From: Diaphorobacter nitroreducens
GTDB lineage: Bacteria; Pseudomonadota; Gammaproteobacteria; Burkholderiales; Burkholderiaceae_C
Assembly: GCA_003755025.1 (NCBI GenBank)
Contig: RJVL01000002.1
Coordinates: forward strand, 310,001 to 374,000
Direction: 5' to 3'
Length of the DNA: 64,000 nt
The notes beneath the pieces are model-generated. The model made no database searches. It saw only the letters and a list, made by a program, of their open reading frames with translations, and was not told the origin of the DNA. The translations under genes and the position numbers were made by a program. Positions 1-9,327 of this stretch are shown here, one piece after another (the stretch's first letter is position 1; each line of letters starts with the position of its first letter).

Positions 1-1
1 G

Positions 2-370
2 CAGTTCGTCACCCGCGTGATGAACAACGACGTGAGCGCCTACCTGTTCGGCTGGGGCGTGGCCACGTTCGACGCGCTGTATTCGCTGGACTCGCTGATG
101 TCCACCAAGGACGGCAAGACCTCGGCTGGCGTCTACAACGGCGGGCGCTTTTCCGACGCCAAGCTCGACGGCATGATCCAGCAGATCAAGGTCGAGATGG
201 ATGCCCCCAAGCGCGACGCGCTGATCAACGACGCGCTCAAGCTGGTCAAGGACGAGTACTACTACCTGCCGCTGCACCACCAGATCCGCCCCTGGGCGAT
301 GCGCAAGAACGTGGACACGCCGCATCGCGCGGACGATCGCCCCATGCCCGCGTGGACGACCATCAAGTGA
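2..370 (+). CDS. ABC transporter peptide-binding protein (family 5), 3' end only
   Basis: This is the C-terminal part (about 122 residues) of a periplasmic solute-binding protein; the start lies before the window. The visible sequence (YLFGWGVATFDALYSL, then a stretch ending LVKDEYYYLPLHHQIRPWAM) matches the C-terminal lobe of dipeptide/oligopeptide-binding proteins (SBP family 5), which deliver peptides or similar ligands to an inner-membrane permease. The reading frame is open from base 2 and ends with TGA at 370. The ligand cannot be told from this fragment. The permease genes are not in view; if present they would be upstream, because mnmE follows. Confidence 0.85.
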   Translation, partial: QFVTRVMNNDVSAYLFGWGVATFDALYSLDSLMSTKDGKTSAGVYNGGRFSDAKLDGMIQQIKVEMDAPKRDALINDALKLVKDEYYYLPLHHQIRPWAMRKNVDTPHRADDRPMPAWTTIK

Positions 371-390
371 TCGCGGCAAGTCGAAGGCCT

Positions 391-485
391 TAAAAACGAT
401 AGCTGGCAGCGCTTGGCTACAAAGGTTTTCAGATACAAAAACCCCTGAAACCGACGTTGGACAAGCGCAAGCAGCTATCAAAATA
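391..485. repeat. Palindromic repeat (AGCGCTTG family), double half-element
   Basis: Two half-copies face each other here: one reads ACGATAGCTGGCAGCGCTTG (from about 396) and the other CAAGCGCAAGCAGCTATCAA (from about 462), with roughly 45 unrelated bases between. Both carry the TAGCT/AGCTA flank of the repeat found throughout the window. It lies between the binding-protein gene and mnmE. Confidence 0.7.
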
Positions 486-503
486 TGCGTTACCCACGCC
501 CCA

Positions 504-526
504 GGCCCGCCCCGCGCGGGCCTTCT
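504..526 (+). terminator. GC-rich hairpin before mnmE
   Basis: The arms GGCCCGC (504-510) and GCGGGCC (516-522) form a tight stem followed by TTCTT. This could terminate transcription from the binding-protein gene. The T-run is short and interrupted, so the call is tentative. Confidence 0.4.
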
Positions 527-588
527 TCATGGCGCCGGGCGGGGCGCGGCTATCATGCGCTGCCCCTCTCCACCGCACCTGTAAGCCC

Positions 589-1992
589 ATGCTGCCGCGC
601 CATTCCGACCCCATCGTTGCCATTGCCACCGCGCCGGGGCGCGGCGCGGTCGGCATCGTGCGGGTCTCGGGCAAGCAGATCGGTGCACTGGTGCAGGCGC
701 TGTGCGGCCGCGCGCTCAAGCCGCGCGAGGCCACCTACCTGCCGTTTCGGGATGCCGCGGGCCAGGCCATCGACCAGGGGCTGGCGCTGTACTTTCCCGC
801 GCCGCACAGCTACACCGGCGAGGACGTGCTGGAGCTGCAGGCCCATGGCGGCCCCGTGGTGCTGCAGCTGCTGCTGGCGCGCTGCCTGGAGGCGGCCACG
901 GGCGGCGTGCTGGACCGCCTGCGGCTGGCCGAGCCCGGCGAGTTCACCGAGCGCGCCTTCCTCAACAACAAGATCGACCTGGCCCAGGCCGAGGCGATCG
1001 CCGACCTGATCGACGCCAGCACGGAGGCGGCCGCGCGCGGCGCCAGCCGTTCGCTGTCGGGCGATTTCTCGCGCGAGATCCACACGCTGCGCGACGCGCT
1101 GGTGCACCTGCGCATGCTGGTGGAGGCGACGCTGGACTTTCCTGAAGAGGAAATCGACTTCCTGCGCAAGGCAGACGCGCGCGGGCAGCTATCGAATTTG
1201 CAGCAATCGCTGGCCCGCGTGATGCAGCGTGCCAGCCAGGGCGCGTTGCTGCGCGAGGGCATCAAGGTGGTGATCGCCGGGCAGCCCAACGCGGGCAAGA
1301 GCTCGCTGCTGAACGCGCTGGCAGGGGCGGAACTGGCCATCGTCACGCCGATCGCCGGCACCACGCGCGACAAGGTGCAGCAGACCATCCAGATCGAGGG
1401 CGTGCCACTGCACGTGATCGACACGGCGGGCCTGCGCGAAAGCGACGACGAGGTCGAGCGCATCGGCATCGCCCGCGCCTGGGACGAGATCGCGGGCGCC
1501 GACGCGGTGCTGTTCCTGCACGACCTCACGCGCTGGGGCAGTGCGCAGTACCAGGACGACGACACCGCCATTGCGCACACGCTCTCCACCCGGCTGCCCG
1601 CGGGCGTGCCGGTGGTCGACGTCTGGAACAAGGCCGACGCCGCCCCGCAGGCGGCGGCGCCTGCGCGCGAGGGTGAGAGCCAGGCGGTGCTGCTGTCCGC
1701 GCGCACCGGCCAGGGGCTGGATACGCTGCGTCGGCAATTGCTGCAAATCGCGGGTTGGCAGTCGGCTGCGGAGGGCGTGTACATCGCCCGCGCGCGCCAC
1801 ATCGAAGCCTTGCGCGCCGTGGACGCCCACCTCATGGAGGCGGCCGCGCAGCTGGAAAGCGACGGGCCGGCGCTGGACCTGCTGGCCGAGGAGCTGCGCC
1901 TGGCGCAAAACGCCCTCAACACCATCACGGGCGAGTTCACGTCCGACGATCTGCTCGGTGTCATCTTCTCCAGCTTCTGCATCGGCAAATAG
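589..1992 (+). CDS. mnmE: tRNA modification GTPase MnmE
   Basis: MnmE with MnmG installs the 5-carboxymethylaminomethyl group on wobble uridine 34 of certain tRNAs, using GTP and a folate. The 467-residue product has the expected N-terminal folate-binding domain (opening [20 protein letters not shown]), a helical domain split around an inserted G domain, and the C-terminal FCIGK motif with the conserved cysteine. G-domain motifs seen are GQPNAGKSS (G1), DTAG (G3) and NKAD (G4). I chose the ATG at 589 because it starts the family-typical [15 protein letters not shown]; the longer open frame upstream runs through a repeat and a hairpin. A stretch around 1184-1206 resembles half of the palindromic repeat but the protein keeps family length there. 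Confidence 0.96.
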   Translation: MLPRHSDPIVAIATAPGRGAVGIVRVSGKQIGALVQALCGRALKPREATYLPFRDAAGQAIDQGLALYFPAPHSYTGEDVLELQAHGGPVVLQLLLARCLEAATGGVLDRLRLAEPGEFTERAFLNNKIDLAQAEAIADLIDASTEAAARGASRSLSGDFSREIHTLRDALVHLRMLVEATLDFPEEEIDFLRKADARGQLSNLQQSLARVMQRASQGALLREGIKVVIAGQPNAGKSSLLNALAGAELAIVTPIAGTTRDKVQQTIQIEGVPLHVIDTAGLRESDDEVERIGIARAWDEIAGADAVLFLHDLTRWGSAQYQDDDTAIAHTLSTRLPAGVPVVDVWNKADAAPQAAAPAREGESQAVLLSARTGQGLDTLRRQLLQIAGWQSAAEGVYIARARHIEALRAVDAHLMEAAAQLESDGPALDLLAEELRLAQNALNTITGEFTSDDLLGVIFSSFCIGK

Positions 1993-2079
1993 CCGGCGCG
2001 GCGGGCGCGCAACGCCATGTGTAAGTAAGGGTAATGAGTGCTTGTGCAGATGACGGCGGCGCGTTACCGTTCGCGCCCG

Positions 2080-2571
2080 ATGAATGCCATCACCGCTCCC
2101 TCCTCCAAAGTCGACCTTTCGGGTCTGATCCAGGCCATCACCCACGCGACGGCGGACGACAGCATGAACAACGTGCTCACCGCCGAGCAGTGGGATTGGC
2201 TGTCCGCCTACCTGTTGCCCATCAGCATCCCCTCGGGACAGGTGCTGTTCGCCAAGGGCACCAACGACCGCACCTTGTACCTGGTGGAAAGCGGCTCGCT
2301 CAGCGTGCACTTTGAGGACGAGAAGCAGCGGCTGCGCCTGGCCATCGTCGGCCCCGGCTCGATGGTGGGCGAGGGGGCGTTCTTTTCCCATCAGCCCCGC
2401 AGCGCCACGGTGCAGGCGGGCGCACCGAGCAAGCTCTGGAGCCTGCCCGCTCTGCGCTTTACGGAACTTTGCAATCGCCAACCGGCGGTAGCGCTGCACT
2501 TGGCGATGGCGGCCGGCGCCGTGCTGGCCAAGCGCCTGGGCAACCGCCGCCGCCGCATCGCGGCGACCTGA
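2080..2571 (+). CDS. Cyclic nucleotide-binding-fold (Crp/Fnr-like sensor) protein without DNA-binding domain
   Basis: The 163-residue protein is essentially one cNMP-binding beta-roll: SGQVLFAKGTNDRTLYLVES, a glycine-rich turn PGSMVGEGAFF, and SATVQAG match the Crp/Fnr sensory domain. No helix-turn-helix follows; the chain ends in basic RLGNRRRRIAAT. It may therefore act as a stand-alone ligand sensor or regulate a partner protein. The start is uncertain: ATG 2080 begins the natural-looking MNAITAPSS, but GTG 2038 (preceded by AAGTAAGG) and ATG 2050 are in frame. It follows mnmE by about 90 bases and may be co-transcribed. Ligand and partner are unknown. Confidence 0.8.
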   Translation: MNAITAPSSKVDLSGLIQAITHATADDSMNNVLTAEQWDWLSAYLLPISIPSGQVLFAKGTNDRTLYLVESGSLSVHFEDEKQRLRLAIVGPGSMVGEGAFFSHQPRSATVQAGAPSKLWSLPALRFTELCNRQPAVALHLAMAAGAVLAKRLGNRRRRIAAT

Positions 2572-2708
2572 GCACGGCGCGCGAGCGCCACGCTTTGTGA
2601 CCACAGCGCCCATCGCGGCGCGGCCGATCCTGCAACTGTCACGCCTCGGCCGAGGCGCGCGCAGTACACTTGCCGACGTTTTTTGAGCGCTTCTTCGCGA
2701 AGGCAAGC

Positions 2709-3545
2709 ATGTCATTGTTCAGCTGGTTCACCCGCAAATCCAAGCCTCCGGTCGCGCGTGCGCGCCCGGCACCCGCCGCTACCCAGGCCAATGGCGCGGC
2801 CCCGGCGCATGCAGGCAAACCCCTGCTGGAGCCGCAACCCGCCGCGGCCCCCGAGCCCGCCACGGGCCGCAAGAACGAACGCATGGAGCGCCGCGAGCTG
2901 CTGTACACCGTGGTGCGTGACGCCATGGTGCGTGCCGGCGTGCTGTCGGCGGGGTACAAGTTCAAGGTGCTGTCGCTGGACCAGCGTGGGGCGCAGTTCC
3001 TGGTGATGATGGACTTGGCGCCGGAGTATGGGCGGGACATGGCGCGGCTGGGCGAAATCGAAACCCTGGTGACGCAGACCGCTCGTTCTCGTTTCGACAT
3101 CCTGGTGACTGCCGTGTATTGGCGCACCAACGACCAGATCAGCACGGGCGTGCAGGTGCGCACCCCGGCGGCCCAGGCGCCCGCGCCGCAGGCTTCTGCC
3201 GCCCCCGCATCGCCCATCATTTCCGGGACGCCCCGGCCCGCGGCTGCCGCTACGCAGGGAGCGGCACTACCCTCGCGTCCAGCGCCGCTGGTGCCACCCG
3301 CGCCCGCGCGCGCGGCGCCGCGGTTCGAGCCCATCGAGGCCGACGAGGTGGCGGCGTTCAAGCAGGCGCTCACCAGCGCTGTGGCGCGTGCGCCCGCGGC
3401 CGCGCCGGCCCTGGGCGTTACCACGCGCAGCGGCCCGCTGCTGCCGCCAAGCCCCGCGCCCACGGGGTTCGAGGACACTGTCATGCCGGGGCAGGACGGC
3501 CGGTCGTCCGACCTCAGCTCCACGCAATACGGCGACCTGCGCTGA
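2709..3545 (+). CDS. Conserved-looking protein of unknown function, Pro/Ala-rich
   Basis: I do not recognise this 278-residue protein. It starts MSLFSWFTRKSKPP, followed by a Pro/Ala-rich linker, then a compact segment at about residues 58-150 (ERRELLYTVVRDAMVRAGVL, YKFKVLSLDQRGAQFLVMMD, SRFDILVTAVYWRT) that looks like a folded alpha/beta domain, then another long Pro/Ala-rich, probably disordered region and a short acidic tail. There is no signal peptide and no membrane segment. Third-position GC is strong, so it is a real gene. It converges on apt, with 35 bases between the stops. Start 2709 is preferred over an upstream in-frame start (2670) because MSLFSW reads as a natural N-terminus. 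Confidence 0.75.
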   Translation: MSLFSWFTRKSKPPVARARPAPAATQANGAAPAHAGKPLLEPQPAAAPEPATGRKNERMERRELLYTVVRDAMVRAGVLSAGYKFKVLSLDQRGAQFLVMMDLAPEYGRDMARLGEIETLVTQTARSRFDILVTAVYWRTNDQISTGVQVRTPAAQAPAPQASAAPASPIISGTPRPAAAATQGAALPSRPAPLVPPAPARAAPRFEPIEADEVAAFKQALTSAVARAPAAAPALGVTTRSGPLLPPSPAPTGFEDTVMPGQDGRSSDLSSTQYGDLR

Positions 3546-3580
3546 AGAACCGGCTGCGGGGACTGCGGCAGCCCAGCGGT

Positions 3581-4135
3581 CTAGTGGCCGCTGAAGTCCA
3601 CCAGCGTGTACAGCGGCAGTCCGCTGGCACGCAGGCGTGCCGAGCCGCCGAGTTCCGGTAAATCCACGATGGCGGCGCCTTCCATGACGGTCGCGCCCAG
3701 TTTTTCCAGCAGTTTCTTGCCGGCCATCATCGTGCCGCCGGTGGCGATCAGGTCGTCGATCAGCAGCACCCGGTCGCCGGGCTGGACCGCGTCCGCGTGC
3801 AGTTCCACGGTCGCGCTGCCGTACTCGAGTTCGTAGGTTTCCTCGACGGTGGTGAAAGGCAGCTTGCCCTTCTTGCGGATGGGAACGAAGCCCACATTCA
3901 ACTCATAGGCCACCACCGCGCCCAGGATGAAGCCGCGGGCGTCCAGTCCGGCCACCACGTCGGGGCGCAGCGCGCGGTCCATGTAGCGGTGCACGAAGGC
4001 GTCGATCAGCACGCGGAACACTTTGGGGTTTTGCAGCAGGGGCGTGATGTCGCGGAACTGCACCCCCGGCGCTGGCCAGTCAGGGACGGTGCGGATGTGC
4101 TGGCGCAGGTAGTCGTTGACGCTAAGGGCTGTCAT
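3581..4135 (-). CDS. apt: Adenine phosphoribosyltransferase
   Basis: Apt converts adenine and PRPP to AMP and pyrophosphate (purine salvage, cytoplasm). The 184-residue product has the family opening ([20 protein letters not shown], then ITPLLQNP) and the PRPP-binding loop [13 protein letters not shown] with the acidic pair at Asp127-Asp128. Start ATG 4135 gives [14 protein letters not shown], the normal family length; the longer open frame upstream runs into the antiporter gene in another frame. It lies 70 bases downstream of the Kef-type antiporter on the same strand and may share its transcript. Confidence 0.96.
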
Positions 4136-4205
4136 GGGTGGGGCAAAAGAGAGAACGATTCGGATGTGCAGACCCTGCCGGGCACCGCCAGGGCGCACAG
4201 TGTAA

Positions 4206-6191
4206 TCAGCCGCGCAGCAGCTTCTCCTCTGCCAGGCCCAGGGCGGTGGGATGGCCGGACAGCACCAGCGTGTCGCCTTCGGCCAGGGGCGTGCGGTCGT
4301 CGGGCGGGGACATGGCGCCGCTGGCGCGACGCACGTTGACCAGACGCACGCCGATGCCATGCAGGGGCAGGTCGGCCAGCGGCTTCCCCACCACGGCGGC
4401 GCCCGCGGGCAGGGACAGGGAGTACAGCCGCTCCTGGTCGCGTTCGGACGGCGTGTCGTCGTCCGCCCCGTGGAAGTAGCCGCGCAGCAGGCCGTAACGT
4501 GCATCGCGCTGGTCTTGCACCAGGCGCAGCACGCGGCGCATGGGCACGCCCACCAACGCCAGTGCGTGGCTGGCCAGCATCAGCGAGCCCTCGATGGCCT
4601 CGGGCACCACCTCGGTGGCGCCGGCCTCCTGCAATTTCTCCAGTTGAGAGTCGTCCTGGGTGCGCACGACCACGGGGAGCTGTGGCGCGTGGGTGCGCGC
4701 ATGGTGAATCACCTTGAGCGCGGCGGGAGTGTCCAGGTAGGTGACGACCAGGGCGGCCGCACGCGCCAGGCCCGCTGCCTTGAGCGCCTGCAGGCGCGTG
4801 GCGTCGCCGAACACGACCGAGTTGCCCGCGGCGGCGGCCTGCCGCACGCGGTCGGGGTCCAGGTCCAGCGCCATGTAGGCGATGCCTTCGCGCTCCAGCA
4901 TGCGTGCCAGGTTCTGCCCCGAGCGGCCGTAGCCGCAGATCAGCACGTGCCCGCTGGTGTTGATGGCCTGGCGCGCGATGGTGGTCACCTGCAGCGACTG
5001 CTGCAGCCAGTCGCTGGCCACCAGCTTCATGACGATGCGGTTGCTGTACTGGATGAGGAATGGCGTAGCCAGCATGGACAGCACCATGGCCGCCAGCACC
5101 GGGTTCATCAGTGCGGGCTGCAGCAGGCCGTGGACCTGCATGAGCGACAGCAGCACGAAGCTGAACTCCCCTGCTTGCGCCACGTACAGCGCGGTGCGCA
5201 GCGATACGCCCGTTGTCGTTCCCAACCCGCGGGCCAGCGCGACGATGATGGCCGTCTTGATCAGCAGCGGCGCGGCCAGCAACACGAGCACCAGCGACCA
5301 ACGCTCCACCAGCACGTGCCAGTCGAGCATCATGCCCACCGTGATGAAGAACAACCCCAGCAGCACGTCGTGGAAGGGGCGGATGTCGGTGCCCACCTGG
5401 TGCCGGTATTCGGTCTCGGACACCAGCACGCCGGCGATGAAGGCGCCCAGGGCCAGCGAGAGGCCTGCCAGTTCGGTCAGCCAGGCCAGCCCCAGCGTGA
5501 CCAGCAGCAGGTTGAGCATGAACAGTTCGTCGCTCTTGCGCCGCGCCACCTGCGTGAGCCACCAGCGCATCACGCGTTGGCCGCCAACCAGCAGTACCGC
5601 CACGAGTACTGTGGCCTTCAGCAGGGCGACCGCCAGCGCCGTCAGCAGTTGCTCGGGCTCGGACCCCAGCGCAGGCACCAGCACCAGCATGGGAACCACG
5701 GCCAAATCCTGGAACAGTAGGATGCCCAACACCCTGCGCCCATGCTCGCTCTCCAGCTCGCCGCGCTCGGACATCAGCTTCACGACGATCGCTGTACTGC
5801 TCATCGCCAGCGTTCCGCCCAGCGCCAGTGCGGTCTGCCAGCCCATGTCCCACACGCCGCCGGTCAGCCGCGCCAGCAGCAGCAACCATGCGGAGAAGGC
5901 CGCCATGCACGCCAACACCTGCAGCAGGCCCAGGCCGAACACGTGGCGGCGCATGGCACGCAGCTTGGGCAGGTTGAATTCCAGGCCGATGGTGAACATG
6001 AGGAACACCACTCCGAATTCGCCCAGGTGGCGCACGCCTTCGGAGTTCTGCGTCAAGGCCAGGGCATGCGGGCCGATGAGGATGCCCGCCGCCAGATAGC
6101 CCATCATCGGCGGCAACCGCAGGCTGCGGCATGCCACCACGCCCAGCACGGCGGCCAGCAGGTAAAGCAGGGTCAGGGCGAGAGAGGACAT
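4206..6191 (-). CDS. Kef-type monovalent cation:proton antiporter (CPA2) with RCK domains
   Basis: The 661-residue protein has an N-terminal membrane half of about 12 helices (residues about 1-380; CPA2 fold, with [23 protein letters not shown] and [16 protein letters not shown]-like motifs), then a TrkA-N/RCK domain opening [19 protein letters not shown] (Rossmann GxGxxG) and a C-terminal TrkA-C domain ([20 protein letters not shown]). This is the KefB/KefC/YbaL architecture: K+ or Na+ exchange for protons gated by nucleotide or thiol ligands. I saw no separate KefF/KefG-type subunit nearby. The start ATG 6191 is 48 bases from the divergent kdsD start, so both promoters must overlap there. 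The exact ion is not determinable. Confidence 0.9.
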
Positions 6192-6239
6192 GTTTCATCG
6201 TAGCCGAGCCGCAGGTGGGCCGACCGATAGAATTCATCC

Positions 6240-7241
6240 ATGCCTGTCGCTCCTGCCGTTTCCTCGTCTTTCAATGCCGAACAGGCCCTGCGCTTGGGAC
6301 GCGAGACCGTCCGCACGGAGGCCGAGGCGCTGCATGCCATGGGCGAACGCCTGGGCGGCGGCTTCGTGCAGGTGGTGCAGCGCGTGTTGGCAACCACGGG
6401 CCGCGTGGTGGTCATGGGCATGGGCAAGAGCGGCCACGTGGGGCGCAAGATCGCCGCTACCTTGGCCTCCACCGGCACGCCCGCGTTCTTCGTGCACCCC
6501 GCCGAGGCCAGCCATGGCGACCTGGGCATGGTGACCAACGGCGACCTGGTGCTGGCGCTCTCCAACAGCGGCGAAAGCAGCGAGATCACCGTGCTGCTAC
6601 CGGTGCTCAAGCGCCTGGGCGTCCCGCTGATCGCGATGACGGGCGGGCTGCAGTCCACCCTGGCGCGCCACGCGGACCTGGTGCTGGACTGCAGCGTGCA
6701 GCGCGAGGCCTGCCCGCTGAACCTGGCGCCTACCACCAGCACCACGGCGCAGCTGGCCATGGGCGACGCGCTGGCGGTGGCGCTGCTCGACGCGCGCGGC
6801 TTTCGCCCTGAGGATTTCGCGCGGTCGCACCCCGGCGGTGCGCTGGGCCGCAAGCTGCTGACGCATGTGCGCGACGTCATGCGCGCGGGCGCTGACGTGC
6901 CGCATGTACCGCCCCATGCCAATTTCAGCACCCTGATGCGCGAGATGAGCGCCAAGGGCGTGGGCGCCACCGCGGTGGTAGACGATGCGGGCCGGCCCGT
7001 GGGTATCTTCACGGACGGCGACCTGCGCCGGCGCATCGAGGCCGGCGTGGACCTGCGCGAGACGCGCGCCCAGGACGTCATGCATGCCAGCCCGCGCACC
7101 ATTGCAGCCGATGCCCTGGCGGCCGATGCGGCGCAGGCCATGGAGCACCACTCGATCACCAGCGTGCTGGTCACGGACGACGACGGCGTGCTGGTGGGCG
7201 TGGTGCACATCGGCGACCTGATGCGAGCCAAGGTGATCTGA
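6240..7241 (+). CDS. kdsD: Arabinose-5-phosphate isomerase
   Basis: KdsD interconverts ribulose 5-phosphate and arabinose 5-phosphate, the first committed step to Kdo for lipopolysaccharide. The 333-residue product has an N-terminal SIS domain (VVVMGMGKSGHVGRKIAATL, then SNSGESSEI) and two C-terminal CBS domains (DVMRAGADVPHVPP, and AQDVMHASPRTIAADALAAD), the full KpsF/GutQ layout. It heads the operon kdsD-kdsC-lptC: its TGA overlaps the kdsC ATG by one base. The start ATG 6240 gives family length. Confidence 0.96.
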   Translation: MPVAPAVSSSFNAEQALRLGRETVRTEAEALHAMGERLGGGFVQVVQRVLATTGRVVVMGMGKSGHVGRKIAATLASTGTPAFFVHPAEASHGDLGMVTNGDLVLALSNSGESSEITVLLPVLKRLGVPLIAMTGGLQSTLARHADLVLDCSVQREACPLNLAPTTSTTAQLAMGDALAVALLDARGFRPEDFARSHPGGALGRKLLTHVRDVMRAGADVPHVPPHANFSTLMREMSAKGVGATAVVDDAGRPVGIFTDGDLRRRIEAGVDLRETRAQDVMHASPRTIAADALAADAAQAMEHHSITSVLVTDDDGVLVGVVHIGDLMRAKVI

Positions 7242-7819
7242 TGTCCCAGTCCAACGCCACGCCGCTGCCCCCCCTGCAACCGGCCCTGCAGTTCGATCCG
7301 CAACTCCTGCTGCTGGCGCAGCCGGTGCGCGTCGCCTTCTTCGACGTGGACGGTGTGTTGACCGACGGCGGCCTGTATTTCTCTGAAGTGGGCGAGACCC
7401 TCAAGCGTTTTCATACGCTTGACGGACACGGCATCAAGCTGCTGCAGCAGGCGGGCATCACGCCCGCGGTGGTCACGGGGCGTGATTCACCGGCGCTGCG
7501 GCTGCGCCTGAAGGCGCTGGGGGTGATGCATGCGCGTTTCGGCACCGAGGACAAGCGCCCGGCGGCTGAGTCCATCCTGGCCGAGCTGGGCCTGTCGTGG
7601 CCTCAGGCCGCCGCCATCGGAGACGACTGGCCCGACCTGCCGGTGATGCGCCGTGTGGCCTTCGCCTGCGCGCCCGCGCAGGCCCACATCGAGGCCCGCG
7701 CCGTCGCCCACCATGTCACTGCCGCGCCGGGTGGCGCGGGTGCGGCGCGGGAGTTCTGCGACCTGCTGCTGGTCGCCAGTGGCCGTTACGCCGGTCTGTT
7801 GGCCGCGCACGCCGTATGA
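7241..7819 (+). CDS. kdsC: 3-deoxy-D-manno-octulosonate 8-phosphate phosphatase
   Basis: KdsC removes phosphate from Kdo-8-phosphate to give Kdo. The 192-residue HAD-superfamily (C0, tetrameric) protein shows FFDVDGVLTDGGLYF with nucleophile Asp35 and acid/base Asp37, the family signature LKRFHTLDGHGIKLL, VVTGRDSP (motif II) and AIGDDWPDLPVM (motif IV). It has a slightly longer N-terminal arm than usual. It overlaps kdsD by one base and lptC by four (ATGA), so translation is coupled. Confidence 0.95.
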   Translation: MSQSNATPLPPLQPALQFDPQLLLLAQPVRVAFFDVDGVLTDGGLYFSEVGETLKRFHTLDGHGIKLLQQAGITPAVVTGRDSPALRLRLKALGVMHARFGTEDKRPAAESILAELGLSWPQAAAIGDDWPDLPVMRRVAFACAPAQAHIEARAVAHHVTAAPGGAGAAREFCDLLLVASGRYAGLLAAHAV

Positions 7820-8436
7820 CCTCACGCCTACACCTGGCGTGGGAACGCCTGTCGCTCTACCTGCCCGTGCTGCTCATGGGGCTGCTGGCGCTGGGCTCCT
7901 GGTGGCTGGTGCGCAACGCGCCGCGACCGCAGCAGCCGGCGCAGGAGCGCCCCGTGAGCCACGAGCCTGACTACTACATGCGCGACTTCGCGGTCAAAAG
8001 CTTTGATGCCACGGGCCGACTGCAGAGCGAGATCCGCGGCACCCTGGCGCGCCACTACGCTGACAACGACACGCTGGAGATCGACCAGGCGCGCATGCGC
8101 TCGGTGAACGAGGAGGGGCGCGTCGTCACCGCCCGTGCGAATCGTGCGCTGTCCAACGGGGACGGCAGCGAGGTTCAGCTCTACGGCAATGCCATCGTTA
8201 CGCGCGAGGCGTCTGCCCCCGAAGGCCGCGCTCCAGTGCCGCGGCTGGAGTTCCAGGGGGAGTTCCTGCATGCATGGGTGAATGAAGAGCGCGTGCGCTC
8301 CGACCAGCCCGTGACACTCAAGCGCGGCGCCGACACGTTCACCGCCGACAGCATGGATTACGACAACCTGGAGCAGGTCATGCAACTGCGCGGCCGCGTG
8401 CGCGGCACGCTGATGCCGGCACCCGTGCGCCGTTGA
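7816..8436 (+). CDS. lptC: LPS export protein LptC
   Basis: LptC is the bitopic inner-membrane part of the Lpt bridge that takes lipopolysaccharide from LptBFG to LptA. The 206-residue product has one N-terminal membrane segment (LSLYLPVLLMGLLALGSWWL, residues about 12-31) and a periplasmic beta-jellyroll (YYMRDFAVKSFDATGRLQSE, IRGTLARHYADNDTLEID). ATG 7816 overlaps the kdsC stop as ATGA. lptA and lptB, which often follow directly in betaproteobacteria, are not here; a dehydrogenase gene sits in that place. Confidence 0.92.
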   Translation: MTSRLHLAWERLSLYLPVLLMGLLALGSWWLVRNAPRPQQPAQERPVSHEPDYYMRDFAVKSFDATGRLQSEIRGTLARHYADNDTLEIDQARMRSVNEEGRVVTARANRALSNGDGSEVQLYGNAIVTREASAPEGRAPVPRLEFQGEFLHAWVNEERVRSDQPVTLKRGADTFTADSMDYDNLEQVMQLRGRVRGTLMPAPVRR

Positions 8437-8441
8437 CCGAG

Positions 8442-9254
8442 ATGGCGCGTTCGGCTTCGCAAGACCGCCCACTGGTGTTGATCACTGGAGCCTCCAGCGG
8501 CATCGGCCAGGCGCTGGCCGAGCGCTACCACCGGGCAGGGTGGCGGTTGGCCCTTGTGGCGCGGCGCGTCGATATGATCGAATCTTGGGCTAGGGCAGTA
8601 GGGATAAGCGCGAACAGCTATGAAACATATAGCGCAGATGTAGCACAGCCTGACAGCGTCATCGCGGCGTGCCACGCTTGCCTGGAGCGTCAAGGGCTGC
8701 CCGATGTGGTGGTGGCCAACGCGGGAATCAGCGTCGGGGTGGACACGGCGCAGCGCGGCGACCTCGATGTCATGGCGCAGACCTTTGCGACCAACAACCT
8801 GGGCATGGCGGCCACCTTTCATCCGTTCATCGATGCGATGGTCCGCCGCGGCAGCGGGCGGCTGGTGGGAATCGGCAGCGTGGCGGGTGTCCGGGGCCTC
8901 CCTGGCCATGGAGCTTATTGCGCGAGCAAGGCGGCGGTGATCAGCTACTGCGAGAGCCTGCGGGGGGAGTTGCGTGGCACCGGCGTGCAGGTGGTGACGA
9001 TTTGCCCGGGCTATGTGGATACGCCGCTGACGCGGGAGAACCGGTATGCCATGCCCTTCCTGTTGCCGCCGCAGGCTTTTGCGGACCGCGCGTTCCATGC
9101 CATTGAGGCGGGTGCGACGTACCGGGTGATTCCCTGGCAGATGGGCGTAGTGGCCAAACTGCTGCGCATATTGCCGGATGCGTGGTTCGACCGGCTGCTG
9201 GCGGGACGGCCACGCAAGCATCGCGCGGGCCAGGGCCGATCTTCCAATCCCTGA
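8442..9254 (+). CDS. Short-chain dehydrogenase/reductase (SDR)
   Basis: A classical SDR of 270 residues: cofactor motif LITGASSGIGQALAERY near the N-terminus, NAG at VVANAGIS, and catalytic Tyr-x3-Lys in GAYCASKAA with a preceding Ser (GIGSVAG). Substrate is unknown. It follows lptC so closely that an in-frame TTG at 8433 would overlap the lptC stop; I prefer ATG 8442 but either may be used. Residues about 50-65 (ESWARAVGISANSYETYSAD) are encoded by unusually AT-rich DNA resembling half of the window's palindromic repeat, see the separate entry. Its function in an LPS operon is not known; it may simply be coupled for expression. Confidence 0.88.
   Translation: MARSASQDRPLVLITGASSGIGQALAERYHRAGWRLALVARRVDMIESWARAVGISANSYETYSADVAQPDSVIAACHACLERQGLPDVVVANAGISVGVDTAQRGDLDVMAQTFATNNLGMAATFHPFIDAMVRRGSGRLVGIGSVAGVRGLPGHGAYCASKAAVISYCESLRGELRGTGVQVVTICPGYVDTPLTRENRYAMPFLLPPQAFADRAFHAIEAGATYRVIPWQMGVVAKLLRILPDAWFDRLLAGRPRKHRAGQGRSSNP
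8605..8634 (+). repeat. Repeat-like half element inside the SDR gene
   Basis: The stretch TAAGCGCGAACAGCTATGAA and its continuation to 8634 resembles the repeat right half (CAAGCGCTAACAGCTATCAA). It is AT-rich against the surrounding GC-rich codons and is translated as part of the SDR near residues 55-65, a variable loop region of the fold. Confidence 0.5.
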
Positions 9255-9267
9255 GGCCTGGAAGGAC

Positions 9268-9293
9268 AAAAGGCTCCCGAGGGAGCCTTCTGA
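9268..9293 (-). terminator. Rho-independent terminator, downstream of the first RRM gene
   Basis: On the minus strand the stem AAGGCTCC-CTC-GGGAGCCTT is followed by TTG. It lies 35 bases past the stop of the RRM gene at 9328 and also between convergent genes, so it could serve the SDR on the plus strand as well (AAAAGG-CTCCCGAGGGAG-CCTTCT). Confidence 0.75.
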
Positions 9294-9327
9294 TGGTGGA
9301 GCGCGCTTTTACTCGCGCCTGCCAAAA

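Noticed and set aside
7405-7426. Perfect inverted repeat TCAAGCG(T)...(A)CGCTTGA in kdsC, similar to the repeat core
   Set aside because: It codes for the conserved LKRFHTLDGHG signature of KdsC, so it is explained by protein constraint and lacks the repeat flanks.
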